From Marinitoga aeolica (GTDB lineage Bacteria > Thermotogota > Thermotogae > Petrotogales > Petrotogaceae): DNA of 64,000 nt. Positions 44,641-54,393 of this stretch are shown piece by piece (within the stretch, counting starts at the first letter, position 1; every line of letters begins with the position of its first letter). Both the position numbers and the translations under genes were made by a program. The stretch spans positions 1,674,001 to 1,738,000 of the forward strand of contig NZ_CP069362.1 in NCBI RefSeq assembly GCF_029910535.1. The letters run 5' to 3'. Under the pieces are notes generated by a model, which saw only the letters and a list, made by a program, of their open reading frames with translations, was not told the DNA's origin and made no database searches.

Positions 44641-45417
44641 ATGAAAATAGCTTTTATTTCTGATATTCATAGTAATTTAGAGGCATTAAATGCTGTATTA
44701 GATGATATTAAAAAAAGAAATGTTGAAAAAATTTATTGTTTAGGAGATTTAGTGGGTTATGGACCGAATCCTAATGAAGTAGTTGAAATTATAAGAAAAA
44801 TGAATATTGAAAGTATTATGGGAAATTATGACGATGCTATTGGATATGAAAAAGAAAGTTGTGGCTGTGCATATAATCCAGGAAGAGAAACAGAAGTTGG
44901 AGATGAATCAATAAATTGGACAATAAAAAACACAAGTAAAGAAAATAAAGAATTCTTAAAATCATTGCCGATGAAAAAAGAAATTGAAATTGAGGGAGTA
45001 AAAATATTATTGGTACATGGTAGTCCATTAAATCATTTATTAGAATATGTAAAGCCTAATATAACACCGGAAAGATTAAAGGAATTAACAGATAATGTAA
45101 ATGCAGATATAATAATTAATGGACATACACATTTAATGATGGCAAAACATTTACATGGAAAAACTGTACTAAACCCCGGGAGTGTCGGTAGAACAAAAGA
45201 TAGGGAACCATTAGCAACATATTTAATATTAAATATTGAAAAAGGTGTATATAATTATGAGTTTGTTAAGGTAAAATATGATGTAAAAATCACTGTTGAA
45301 AAAATTATAAAAGTAGGATTACCTGTAGAGTTAGCAACAGTATTAGCATTAGGTGGAACATTTAATATGGGAAAAGCGAAAAACATTAAAAAGAATGATA
45401 TAGGATTTAAAATATAA
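44641..45417 (+). CDS. Metallophosphoesterase, YfcE/MJ0936-like
   Basis: A 258-residue calcineurin-like phosphoesterase: DIHSNLEALNAV, GDLVGYGPNP, GNYDDAI, VHGSPLNH and NGHTHLMM supply the two-metal site. An insert CGCAYNPGRE follows the GNYD motif. Substrate unknown; family members hydrolyse phosphodiesters. ATG 44641 (GGGAGTGATAGA) is preferred to 44623, which overlaps acr3. It closes the arsR-acr3 unit, before a terminator. Confidence 0.87.
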   Translation: MKIAFISDIHSNLEALNAVLDDIKKRNVEKIYCLGDLVGYGPNPNEVVEIIRKMNIESIMGNYDDAIGYEKESCGCAYNPGRETEVGDESINWTIKNTSKENKEFLKSLPMKKEIEIEGVKILLVHGSPLNHLLEYVKPNITPERLKELTDNVNADIIINGHTHLMMAKHLHGKTVLNPGSVGRTKDREPLATYLILNIEKGVYNYEFVKVKYDVKITVEKIIKVGLPVELATVLALGGTFNMGKAKNIKKNDIGFKI

Positions 45418-45443
45418 AAACAGCTCAGTCTGAGCTGTTTTTA
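45416..45443. terminator. Bidirectional terminator
   Basis: AAAAACAGCTCAG pairs with CTGAGCTGTTTTT around TC, between the phosphoesterase and the convergent permease. Confidence 0.85.
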
Positions 45444-46715
45444 TACATATAATAAGTATCCGACATATAATAAACCAATAATTAAAGATATTAATACAGG
45501 AACTATTTTCCATCTCATATATTCCATAAACCCAAATTTTCTTCCCAGATTTTTTTCAAGATAATTTACAGCTACAATATTTTGAACTGCTCCCAATGGA
45601 GTTAAACTTGTAGCGAAATTAGCTCCTATAGCAAAAGCCCACCATAATACAGGAGTCATTCCCTGTCCAACCAGTATTTTAATTACAGGTGCTAAAATTA
45701 ATGCAGAAGGTACGTTATTTAAAATTGGAATTGTAATAATAGCTATTAAATAAAACACACCTATAAGTAGAAGTGGGGTTCCTTCTAAAGGCATAAACAT
45801 GTGGGCTATTTTTTCAGTAAATCCAACTTCTTCTAAAGCATAAGATGTCATATATAACCCAGCAAAGAAAAACAACATATCCCAATCGATATCTTTAGCG
45901 ATATCTTCATATCCATGAGCAAATTTAAATACAAGAATAGAACCTCCTAATAGAGCAATTACCGCTAATTCTACATGAAGTGTAGAATGTAGAATAAATA
46001 AAACGATAACTATAACAAAATCTATTAAAGAGTATATCATCATTTTTTTATCAGTTATAGCTTTATTTTCATCCATTTTTTTCAATTTTTCGATGTTTAA
46101 CAAAGCTTTTTCATTAATTTTTAGATGTTTTTTGAAATATATCAATACACCTATAAATGCTAATATAGATACCGGTCCCATTTTTACTATAAAATCATTA
46201 AAAGAATATCCGCTAATAGAACCTATAACAAGGTTTAATGGACTACCAATTAATGTAGCAGCACCTCCAATATTATCCATTAATATTGTAAGCATTATTA
46301 AAGGAATAGGACTTATTTCAAGCATATCTGCTATTAAAAAAATCATTGGTGCCATAACTAAAATAGTAACAACATTATCTAAAAAAGCTGATGTTAAAGC
46401 AACTATAATCATTAACATTGTTACTGTTAGAAAAAACCTCTTTCCACCAAGCTTTATTATTTTTATTGAAAAAAATTCAAAAAAACCAGATTTGCTTAAA
46501 AAAGCAACTATCATCATCATACCAGTTAAAAGCCCAAGTGTATCAACATCGACAACATGACTAAAATTTTCTGTATCCAAGCCTTCAACCAATCTTAGTG
46601 CTGAGATTAATAATGCAAGACTAAAAACTACAACTGGTTTGTTTTTCTTTCCAAAAATAATATATAAATAGGCAGCTGCAACAATTATTAATACAAGAAT
46701 GGCATTTGTTGTCAT
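45441..46715 (-). CDS. ArsB/NhaD-superfamily anion permease
   Basis: A 424-residue ion transporter of the ArsB/P-protein (YbiR-like) group, with about eleven helices. Motifs include GLLTGMMMIV, TSAFLDNVVTILVMAP, NIGGAATLIGSPLN and the repeat NNVPSALILAP...GANFATSLTPLGAVQN. Family members move arsenite, silicon compounds or other anions. The adjoining arsR supports metalloid or oxyanion export. It overlaps the arsR stop by 4 bp (ATGA). Confidence 0.85.
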   Translation of the reverse strand: MTTNAILVLIIVAAAYLYIIFGKKNKPVVVFSLALLISALRLVEGLDTENFSHVVDVDTLGLLTGMMMIVAFLSKSGFFEFFSIKIIKLGGKRFFLTVTMLMIIVALTSAFLDNVVTILVMAPMIFLIADMLEISPIPLIMLTILMDNIGGAATLIGSPLNLVIGSISGYSFNDFIVKMGPVSILAFIGVLIYFKKHLKINEKALLNIEKLKKMDENKAITDKKMMIYSLIDFVIVIVLFILHSTLHVELAVIALLGGSILVFKFAHGYEDIAKDIDWDMLFFFAGLYMTSYALEEVGFTEKIAHMFMPLEGTPLLLIGVFYLIAIITIPILNNVPSALILAPVIKILVGQGMTPVLWWAFAIGANFATSLTPLGAVQNIVAVNYLEKNLGRKFGFMEYMRWKIVPVLISLIIGLLYVGYLLYV

Positions 46716-47011
46716 TTGATCACCTCTAATTTTTTAATTTCAGAAATTAATTTGTTGAGAAATTCTTTAAATTCTTCAGAAGAAATTTTATATCTAATTC
46801 TTTGTGCATCTCTTTCACAAATTACAAATCCATTTTCTTTTAATGATTTTAGATGTTGAGAAGCTAATGGTTGAGAAATATTCAAAGATTTTGATATATG
46901 ATTTACACAATAAGGTCTTTCCAATAATAAAGATAAAATTTTGATCCGGATAGGAGAACCTAATACTGAAAATACATTAGCTAATTTTTCAACGTCTTTT
47001 TCAAAGATAAT
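46712..47011 (-). CDS. ArsR-family regulator with probable ATT (or ATC) start
   Basis: The full winged-helix domain (FEKDVEKLANVFSVLGSPIR, YCVNHISKSLNISQPLASQHLKSL) extends well upstream of the first canonical start (TTG 46924), back to an in-frame stop, with no ATG, GTG or TTG in between. A strong ribosome site AAGTGGGGTGAT ends right before ATT (47011-47009) and ATC (47008-47006). The family domain needs these residues, so a rare ATT/ATC start is inferred; a start mutation (pseudogene) is the alternative. Operon with the ArsB-like permease. Confidence 0.75.
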   Translation of the reverse strand: MIFEKDVEKLANVFSVLGSPIRIKILSLLLERPYCVNHISKSLNISQPLASQHLKSLKENGFVICERDAQRIRYKISSEEFKEFLNKLISEIKKLEVIK

Positions 47012-47199
47012 ATCACCCCACTTGTATAAAAGATTTTTTATATAAAGAACAGTTTATATAATATTCCTCTAATATAATAATTTTCTTTCAAAAAATTTTA
47101 AATAGTGAGAAGAAAATATTACAAATTATGATATAATAAAAGTGTAAAAGATTATAATTAAATTAATAATATATTAATAATAATAAAAGAGGTGAAGAA

Positions 47200-48447
47200 A
47201 TGTATTATTTAACAAAAGATGGAAAATTCGTATATAAAAACACTAAGCATAACTTGAATAAATATATAACACCATTAATAACAGATACGCATATGCATAT
47301 TTTAGGTTTTGGTGAAAAATTATTAAATCCTGATATTGAGGGTTTAAAAAAAGAAGATATAGAGAAAATAATAATAGATAAATTAAAAGATAATCCAGAA
47401 AAAGTTGTTTTAAGAGGTTGGAGTGAATTAAATATAGATTTAGATATATATTCTAAAAATACACCTATAATACTTATAAGAAGATGTGGTCATATAGCAA
47501 TTGTAAATTCTGTTATTTTAGAAAGGCTTACAAAAGAAGTTGATAATAAGTATATAGATTTTAAGAAAAAAATAATTAAAGAAAAAGCCCTGGAAAAATT
47601 TCATGAAATATATGGTTTTTATTCTGATGTAAAAAGAGCATATTTAAAAGCAAAAGAATATCTATTAAATAAAGGGTATGGATTTATTCATTCTGACGAT
47701 TTACATGGTATAAGCAAAGAAGATTTACCTTTTGATGATGAATTAAAGGTTTTTGAGAAGGTTGCTATTAATAATTATAATGAATTAATCGATTATTATG
47801 AAAAAGGATATTTTAATACTTTTAAAGCAGTAAAAATATACGTTGATGGATCTTTTGGAGGAAGAACTGCATATTTAAGAGAAAAATATAATGATGGTAA
47901 GGATAAAGGATATTTAGTTTGGAAAGAAGATGAATTAAAAAAAGTATTAGAATTTTGTGAAAATAATAATCTTCATTTATGTATGCATGCAATAGGTGAT
48001 GGAGCTATAGATGTAATTTTGAATGTATTTGAAAAAACAAAACCAGAGTATTATCATAGAATTATTCATGCATCAATTTTACATGACGATCAAATAGAAA
48101 AAATTAAAAAATATAATTTGATATTAGATATGCAACCACAATTTATTGAATCTGATAAAAAAATATTAAAAAATAGGTTAGGAAAAAGAAGTAAACTAAC
48201 ATATAGATTCAAGAAGTTATTTGATGAAAAAATTCCAATGTTTTTTTCTTCGGATGCACCAGTAGAAATACCAGATTGGTTTAGAGATGCAAAAATATTA
48301 AATAATAGCGGAATACCTTTAAAATATATAATATACAATATGACATATTTTCCAGAGTTTATAGATAAATTTAATAGAGAAAATAAGTATCTTATATTTA
48401 ATGAAAATCCGTTTGAAAGATTAACAATTCCTGATATAGGAGGATAA
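47200..48447 (+). CDS. Amidohydrolase, YtcJ-like
   Basis: A 415-residue metal-dependent hydrolase: TDTHMHILGFG at the N-terminus, RCGHIAIVNS, HAIGDGAID (metal ligands), IIHASIL and SSDAPVE near the C-terminus. It lacks the long insert of typical 500-residue YtcJ proteins. Exact substrate unknown, probably an N-acyl or cyclic amide. 1 bp upstream of the GGDEF gene, so cotranscribed. Confidence 0.82.
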   Translation: MYYLTKDGKFVYKNTKHNLNKYITPLITDTHMHILGFGEKLLNPDIEGLKKEDIEKIIIDKLKDNPEKVVLRGWSELNIDLDIYSKNTPIILIRRCGHIAIVNSVILERLTKEVDNKYIDFKKKIIKEKALEKFHEIYGFYSDVKRAYLKAKEYLLNKGYGFIHSDDLHGISKEDLPFDDELKVFEKVAINNYNELIDYYEKGYFNTFKAVKIYVDGSFGGRTAYLREKYNDGKDKGYLVWKEDELKKVLEFCENNNLHLCMHAIGDGAIDVILNVFEKTKPEYYHRIIHASILHDDQIEKIKKYNLILDMQPQFIESDKKILKNRLGKRSKLTYRFKKLFDEKIPMFFSSDAPVEIPDWFRDAKILNNSGIPLKYIIYNMTYFPEFIDKFNRENKYLIFNENPFERLTIPDIGG

Positions 48448-48448
48448 A

Positions 48449-49888
48449 ATGTTATATATTTCTATTATTTTTTTTATTATTGCTATATCAACTTTTGCTT
48501 ATCTTTATTTAAAAACAAAAAATAAATTAAAAAGAGAAATCAAGAATTTTTATTCAATTCTTGATAAATTGCCGTTTTTTATTGCTATTCATAATATGGA
48601 AGATATTTATTATTTAAGTCCAGGAGTAGAAAAAGTTATTGGTAAAAAGATTAATAAAGTAAGTGAATACTTAGATCTTTTTAGTAAAGGAGAAAAAGTA
48701 AAAATATTGCAAGTTCTTTCTAATGAAAAAGAAGGATTTTTTCAAAATACTATTAGAGAAATAATGGGAAAAATTTATTATATAACATCATCAAAAATAA
48801 ACTTTTTTGATACTGAGTTTGTTCTTGAAGTTTTTAAAGATATAACTGAACTTTCAAATAAAAATAAAGAATTAGAAGAAATGCAACGTAGTATAGAAGT
48901 ACTGGATAATATTCGGAATTTAACATATACAAAAAATTTTAATTTAAGTGGTACAATGGAAAGTATGTTTAATTATTTAAGAAAAATAAGTTTAATAGAT
49001 ATATTTGCATATAATACTCTTTTGGAAGATAAAAGAAGTGCAAAAGTAACTATTTATTATGAGAATAAAAAAATAGAAAAAAAATTAGACAAATCGGAAA
49101 AAACTTTGGCATGGTATTTTTTTGATAACAATTTAGACAAATTATACGTTCCGGAAGCTTTTTCTTTTTCAAAAGATGGTTATAAGAGTAGTATTGATTC
49201 ATATGAATTCGATGAGAATCTCAATGAATTAACACTGTATATTTTTCCTTATTATTTTGAAAATAAAATTCACGGATTGTTTGCTTTTGGGAAAAAAGGG
49301 AAAGATGCTTATTCTGAGAAAGATAAAAAGATACTGGAATCAATAGCATCTCATATCGATTTTGTTATAAAATACCAATATATTCTCAAGAAATATAATG
49401 AAGAGAAAAATCATTTTAAAGAACTTGCTACGAAAGATGCATTAACTCAATTATATTCTAGATATTATTTTAATGAGTGGATATTAAAACATGCTGAATA
49501 TCTTAAAAGAAAAAATAAGGTATCCATTTTGGTGATGATAGATATAGATAAATTTAAACATATTAATGATACATATGGGCATGTTGTAGGAGATGAAGTG
49601 TTAAAATTTATTTCAAATCGTTTTCTGGAAAATATCAGAAGTATGGATATAGGGGTTAGATTTGGCGGTGATGAATTTCTTCTTGTATTTCCGGAAGCTT
49701 CTATTGATGATATAGCTAAAAAAATGGAAATAATAAGTGAAGAATTGAAAAATAATCCTTTTGACTTTGAAATTTCAATATCATATGGTATATCTGAGTT
49801 TAATGGTGAAAATTATATTAAAGCATTAAAAAAAGCAGATGAAGAAATGTATAAAATGAAAAATATGAAAAATGGAAATAATAATTAA
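48449..49888 (+). CDS. Membrane-anchored diguanylate cyclase
   Basis: A 479-residue protein with one N-terminal membrane helix (about residues 2-21). A PAS-like domain (about 30-140) and a GAF-like domain (about 160-305) follow, then a GGDEF domain (about 320-479) with intact RFGGDEF. It should synthesise cyclic di-GMP on an intracellular cue. Unlike the diguanylate cyclase at 18607 it has no extracellular binding domain. Confidence 0.85.
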   Translation: MLYISIIFFIIAISTFAYLYLKTKNKLKREIKNFYSILDKLPFFIAIHNMEDIYYLSPGVEKVIGKKINKVSEYLDLFSKGEKVKILQVLSNEKEGFFQNTIREIMGKIYYITSSKINFFDTEFVLEVFKDITELSNKNKELEEMQRSIEVLDNIRNLTYTKNFNLSGTMESMFNYLRKISLIDIFAYNTLLEDKRSAKVTIYYENKKIEKKLDKSEKTLAWYFFDNNLDKLYVPEAFSFSKDGYKSSIDSYEFDENLNELTLYIFPYYFENKIHGLFAFGKKGKDAYSEKDKKILESIASHIDFVIKYQYILKKYNEEKNHFKELATKDALTQLYSRYYFNEWILKHAEYLKRKNKVSILVMIDIDKFKHINDTYGHVVGDEVLKFISNRFLENIRSMDIGVRFGGDEFLLVFPEASIDDIAKKMEIISEELKNNPFDFEISISYGISEFNGENYIKALKKADEEMYKMKNMKNGNNN

Positions 49889-49908
49889 AATATTTTGTCA
49901 ACATTCTG

Positions 49909-49930
49909 AAATGCATCGCATGATGCATTT
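49909..49930 (+). terminator. Terminator after the GGDEF gene
   Basis: AAATGCATC pairs with GATGCATTT around GCAT, followed by TTTT. Confidence 0.7.
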
Positions 49931-49967
49931 TTTTATACTTATGATATAATAAAAATGAGGTGAAATA

Positions 49968-50276
49968 ATGTTGAAGATAAAGTTTATGAGTAATTTAAGA
50001 ACAATTGTTGATAAAAAGTCTATTGAACTAAAAATTGAAAAGGAAAAAAGTATTGAAGATTTGTTAAATTTTATTGGTAAAAAGATAGATTCTAAATTTG
50101 AAATAATAAAAAAAGAAAAAGATCATATGGTCTTAAAATTATATATTGATCTCATGGGTCAAAAGAGTTATATAACAATGAGGGTAAAATTTATACACAA
50201 TAATGAATTTATTACAACTGACAAAAAAATTAAAGATGGGGAATTACAAATATTGCCATTACTTGGCGGCGGATGA
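49968..50276 (+). CDS. Second MoaD/ThiS-like ubiquitin-fold protein
   Basis: A 102-residue beta-grasp protein ending LPLLGGG, the activated Gly-Gly tail of sulfur carriers. It is more divergent than the MoaD at 7756, with charged additions in the middle. It has no activating enzyme nearby; the neighbour is a phosphohexomutase gene. It may serve tRNA thiolation, cofactor synthesis or protein conjugation; undetermined. Confidence 0.75.
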   Translation: MLKIKFMSNLRTIVDKKSIELKIEKEKSIEDLLNFIGKKIDSKFEIIKKEKDHMVLKLYIDLMGQKSYITMRVKFIHNNEFITTDKKIKDGELQILPLLGGG

Positions 50277-50301
50277 TAAATAAGATAAAGGAGTGGTAAG
50301 A

Positions 50302-52017
50302 ATGGATTACATGAAAGTATATGAAGAATGGTTAAATAGTCCTTATGTGGACGAAGAAACTAAAAAAGAACTATTATCTATTAAAGATAACGAAAAAGAG
50401 ATTATGGAAAGATTCTATAAAGAACTGGAATTTGGTACAGCTGGTTTAAGAGGTATATTAGGTGCTGGAACTAACAGAATGAATATATATACAGTAGGTA
50501 AAGCTACCCAGGGTTTAGCAGATTTTATTAAATCTAAAGGCGAAGAATATATGAAACGTGGTGTTGTTATTGCCTATGATGTAAGACATAATTCAGATCT
50601 TTTTGCTAAAACTGCAGCTTTAATTTTATCAGCTAATGGAATTAAAGCTTATTTATTTGATCATATAGCACCAACACCATTATTATCATTTTCTGTAAGA
50701 AGATTACATACTGCAGCAGGTATAGTTGTAACAGCAAGTCATAATCCAAAAAATTATAATGGTTATAAAGTGTATTGGGAACAAGGTTCTCAAATTTTAG
50801 ATGATGTTGCAATACCTGTTATGGAAAATATAAAGAAATTAACAGATTTTTCTATGATTAAAAAGATTTCAGAAGAAGAAGCTTTAGAAAAAGGATTATT
50901 AGAATATGTTGGAAAAGAAATTGAAGATGAATATATAGAAAAAGTAAAAGGTTTAGCAATAAGAGAAGATATTGATAAAGATGTGAAAATTGTGTATACA
51001 CCTCTTAATGGGACAGGTAATAAGCCAGTAAGAAGAGTATTAGCAGAAAGAGGATTTAATAATGTATTTGTTGTTCCAGAACAAGAAAATCCAGATCCAG
51101 ACTTTACAACAGTTGGATACCCAAATCCTGAAGATATTAAAGCATTTGAATATGCTAAAAATCTTGCAAAAGAAAAAGATGCTGATGTAATAATTGCAAC
51201 AGATCCAGATTGTGATAGAACAGCAGTTGTGGTAAAACATAATGGTGAATATGTTCCTCTAAATGGTAATCAAACTGGTGCAATATTAATTAAATATATA
51301 ATCGAAGGTAGAAAAGAAAAAGGAATGCTTTCAGATAAAGGTATGATTATAAAATCAATAGTTACAGGTGATTTAGGAAAAGAATTAGCAGAAAAATATG
51401 GAGTAGTTACATTTGAAACATTAACAGGATTTAAAAACATTTGTGGGTTAGAGAATGAATTAGAAGGAAAATATGATTTTGAATTTGGATATGAAGAAAG
51501 TATTGGTTATGTAACAGGGACATTTGTAAGGGATAAAGATGGTGTTATTTCTTCAATGTTTGTATCTGAAGCAGCTGGATATTATAAAAAGCTTGGTAAA
51601 ACATTAGTAGATGTTTTAAATGATATGTACAAAGAAATTGGTTATTATTTTGAAAATAATTTCTCCATAATTATTGAAGGTTTAGAAGGTATGGCAAAAA
51701 TGAAAAGAATAATGGAAGTATATAGAAAAGAATTTCCAAAAGAAATTGGTGATATGAAACTTGTAAGATATATAGATTATTTAGAAAAGAAAGATATAGA
51801 TTTAAAAACAGGTGAAACAAAAGAAACTGATGTTCCAAAATCAAATGTATTGAGATTCTTCTTTGATGATGGTTCATGGTATGCTGTAAGACCTTCAGGA
51901 ACAGAACCAAAACTAAAGATCTACATTTATTCAAAAGATAAAGAAGAAGAAAAATCAAAAGAAAAATTAAAATTGATGAAAGAAAAAATAATGGAAATAA
52001 TAAACTCAGTTGAGTAA
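50302..52017 (+). CDS. Phosphoglucomutase/phosphomannomutase
   Basis: A 571-residue alpha-D-phosphohexomutase with the N-terminal GTAGLRGILG, phosphoserine loop TASHNPKNYNGYKVY, metal loop DPDCDRTA, sugar loop GYEESIGY and phosphate loop RPSGTEPKLKIY. It interconverts hexose 1- and 6-phosphates. Length matches the PGM2-like bacterial group. ATG 50302 has GGAG upstream. Confidence 0.92.
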   Translation: MDYMKVYEEWLNSPYVDEETKKELLSIKDNEKEIMERFYKELEFGTAGLRGILGAGTNRMNIYTVGKATQGLADFIKSKGEEYMKRGVVIAYDVRHNSDLFAKTAALILSANGIKAYLFDHIAPTPLLSFSVRRLHTAAGIVVTASHNPKNYNGYKVYWEQGSQILDDVAIPVMENIKKLTDFSMIKKISEEEALEKGLLEYVGKEIEDEYIEKVKGLAIREDIDKDVKIVYTPLNGTGNKPVRRVLAERGFNNVFVVPEQENPDPDFTTVGYPNPEDIKAFEYAKNLAKEKDADVIIATDPDCDRTAVVVKHNGEYVPLNGNQTGAILIKYIIEGRKEKGMLSDKGMIIKSIVTGDLGKELAEKYGVVTFETLTGFKNICGLENELEGKYDFEFGYEESIGYVTGTFVRDKDGVISSMFVSEAAGYYKKLGKTLVDVLNDMYKEIGYYFENNFSIIIEGLEGMAKMKRIMEVYRKEFPKEIGDMKLVRYIDYLEKKDIDLKTGETKETDVPKSNVLRFFFDDGSWYAVRPSGTEPKLKIYIYSKDKEEEKSKEKLKLMKEKIMEIINSVE

Positions 52018-52024
52018 TTCATCA

Positions 52025-52047
52025 CCCCCTCTGATTTTCAGAGGGGG
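52025..52047 (+). terminator. Terminator after the phosphohexomutase gene
   Basis: CCCCCTCTGA pairs with TCAGAGGGGG around TTT, followed by ATTTTTATT. Confidence 0.85.
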
Positions 52048-52094
52048 ATTTTTATTATTGAAATGTGATATAATTCTGTTGTGGAGGTGAAAAG

Positions 52095-53618
52095 ATGAAA
52101 CGATTTTGTACATCAGGACCTGTTGATAAGAACACTTGTTATTATATAGAAAGACCAGAATTGATGAAAGAAGCAATTGATCATATAGAAAATTGGAGAT
52201 ACTTCACAGTATCAGCACCAAGGCAAACAGGAAAGACTACATTTTTGAATGAAATAGTGGAAAAAACAAAAGATAAATATTTGCCTATATTTATTTCATT
52301 TGAAAATCTTGGAAGGATTGAAGATGAAAATGAATTTATGGAGTTGTTTAAAGAAAAAATAGATTTTTATTTACAATTCAAATATGGAAAATCATTTGAG
52401 TATAAAAATACAATGACAATAAGGCAAATAAGTAAATATATAATAGAAATGAGTGAAAAATTTGAAAAAGAAATAATACTAATGATAGATGAATTTGAGA
52501 AGTTTAACAATGAAGAATTAATGAATGAATTTTTACACGCAATAAGGGAAATATATCATATGAGAAAAGGATATAAATTAAGAAGTGTGATATTAATAAG
52601 TGTAAGTTATTTAAGTGGAATATTAGAAGATAATGCAAGTCCATTTAATATAGCAGAACATATGGAAGTGCCATACTTTACAAAAGAACAGGTATATGAT
52701 TTATTAAACCAACATGAAAAAGAAACAGGGCAAATATTTGAAGAAGAAGTAAAAGAACTTATATGGCATAATGCAGGAGGACAACCTGGATTAACCAATG
52801 CATTATCCTATGATTTAGTAGCGAAAAAAGCTAAGAATGAAAAGATAATAACGAAAGAATATTTTGAAAAAACATTAAATGATTTTATGTATGTATATAT
52901 AGATAAAAACATAGCAAATATAATAAACAAAGCGAAAAAAGAAAAAGAATTGGTAATGAAAATATTATTTGAACCAGGAAGCGTTGAATTTAATATATAT
53001 GATGAAAGGATAAACTACTTATATTTAAATGGAGTAATAGATAATTGTGAAAGGAAATGTTGTGTAAGAGTACCGTTATACTATAAAGCATTATATGACA
53101 GATTTAAACCACAAATAAATGGCGAAAAAGAAAAAATGAAACCATTTGGAGAAACGGTTAAGAATTATATAAATAACGGTGTATTAGACCTAAATAAATT
53201 GATGAAAAGATATACAACATATATAAAACAAAGAGGAGCAAAAATGTTTAAGGGAAGAAATTACTATGAAGGTGTATATCAATATAATTTAGATCAATTT
53301 CTAAGTTTATATGTAGAAGCAGCAGAAGGAAAAGTATATCCAGAAACAGAAGTAGGTGGAGGAAGAATAGATTTACTAATAAATCTGGATAACAGAGAAT
53401 ATTTAATAGAAGTAAAAGCAAATATAGATAGTGATGAATATGAAAAAGCGAAAAAACAATTATTTGAATACGTAACAAGAAGAGGATTAAAAGAAGGATG
53501 GTTGATAATATACTCAAACACAATAGAAGATTTTAAATATTTAATGGAAGAAAAAGATGGAGTAAAAATTCATGTGTGGTTTATAAAAACAAATTTTGAA
53601 AATCCATCGAAAATGTAA
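52095..53618 (+). CDS. AAA-ATPase / PD-(D/E)XK-family protein
   Basis: A 507-residue protein with an N-terminal AAA domain (RYFTVSAPRQTGKTTF Walker A, IILMIDEFEKF Walker B) and a C-terminal restriction-like nuclease fold (GGGRIDLLINLDNREYLIEVKAN with the D...ExK core). It is distinct in sequence from the protein at 20978 but has the same architecture and the same A-ending codon bias. The family is often multicopy in anaerobes. Function not established. Confidence 0.83.
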   Translation: MKRFCTSGPVDKNTCYYIERPELMKEAIDHIENWRYFTVSAPRQTGKTTFLNEIVEKTKDKYLPIFISFENLGRIEDENEFMELFKEKIDFYLQFKYGKSFEYKNTMTIRQISKYIIEMSEKFEKEIILMIDEFEKFNNEELMNEFLHAIREIYHMRKGYKLRSVILISVSYLSGILEDNASPFNIAEHMEVPYFTKEQVYDLLNQHEKETGQIFEEEVKELIWHNAGGQPGLTNALSYDLVAKKAKNEKIITKEYFEKTLNDFMYVYIDKNIANIINKAKKEKELVMKILFEPGSVEFNIYDERINYLYLNGVIDNCERKCCVRVPLYYKALYDRFKPQINGEKEKMKPFGETVKNYINNGVLDLNKLMKRYTTYIKQRGAKMFKGRNYYEGVYQYNLDQFLSLYVEAAEGKVYPETEVGGGRIDLLINLDNREYLIEVKANIDSDEYEKAKKQLFEYVTRRGLKEGWLIIYSNTIEDFKYLMEEKDGVKIHVWFIKTNFENPSKM

Positions 53619-53641
53619 AATATAAAAATGGGGGGAGAGAA

Positions 53642-54373
53642 ATGGATTTAGGATTAAAAAATAAAACAGTATTAGTTACTGGAGGAAGTTCGGGAATAGG
53701 TTTAGCTGTGGCAAACACATTTAACAATGAAGGGGCTAAACCTGTAGTAATATCCAGAAATGAAGAAAAATTGAAAAAAACAGGATTTCCATATATTATA
53801 TGTGATCTTTCAAAAAAAGAAGATATAGATAATATGAATAAAAATTTTGAAGAGAAATATGGAGTTCCTGATATTATATTTTTAAATGCAGGAGGACCTA
53901 AGCCTGGATATTTTGAAGAAACATCTGAAGAAGATTGGCAATATGGATTTGAACAAAATCTTATGAGTACCGTTCGTATTTTAAAATATTTTTTGCCTAA
54001 AATGAAAAATAAAGAATGGGCGAGAGTTGTATTTTTAACTTCCCTTTCTGTAAAAACACCAATAGAAAATCTTTATATATCCAATTCAATAAGATTAGGA
54101 ATAACTGGATTACTCAAAACGCTATCTTTAGAATATGGGAAGTACAATATAACTTTTAATGCAGTGGGGCCTGGCTGGACAAAAACAACAAGAGTTAGAG
54201 AATTAGTCAATGAAGAAAAAGAAAAGCAAATTTCAGATAATATTCCTTTAAAAAGAATGGCAATGCCTGAAGAGATAGCTAATGTGGTAGTTTTTCTTTC
54301 ATCCGAAAGAGCATCATATGTTAATGGCCAAACTATTTTAGTAGATGGTGGATTGTCAAAATTCCCATTATAA
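53642..54373 (+). CDS. Short-chain dehydrogenase/reductase without the catalytic Lys
   Basis: A 243-residue SDR with the NAD(P) site GGSSGIGLAVA, a FLNAGGP segment and the final YVNGQTILVDGG. The catalytic tetrad is altered: after Tyr in LYISNSIRLG, the YxxxK lysine is replaced by Ser. It belongs with SDR proteins bearing SN-x-x-R in that place, whose reaction is unclear. Shine-Dalgarno GGGGGGAG. Next to the AAA gene, 23 bp downstream. Confidence 0.83.
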   Translation: MDLGLKNKTVLVTGGSSGIGLAVANTFNNEGAKPVVISRNEEKLKKTGFPYIICDLSKKEDIDNMNKNFEEKYGVPDIIFLNAGGPKPGYFEETSEEDWQYGFEQNLMSTVRILKYFLPKMKNKEWARVVFLTSLSVKTPIENLYISNSIRLGITGLLKTLSLEYGKYNITFNAVGPGWTKTTRVRELVNEEKEKQISDNIPLKRMAMPEEIANVVVFLSSERASYVNGQTILVDGGLSKFPL

Positions 54374-54393
54374 TAAAGTCCATAAAATTGAGA

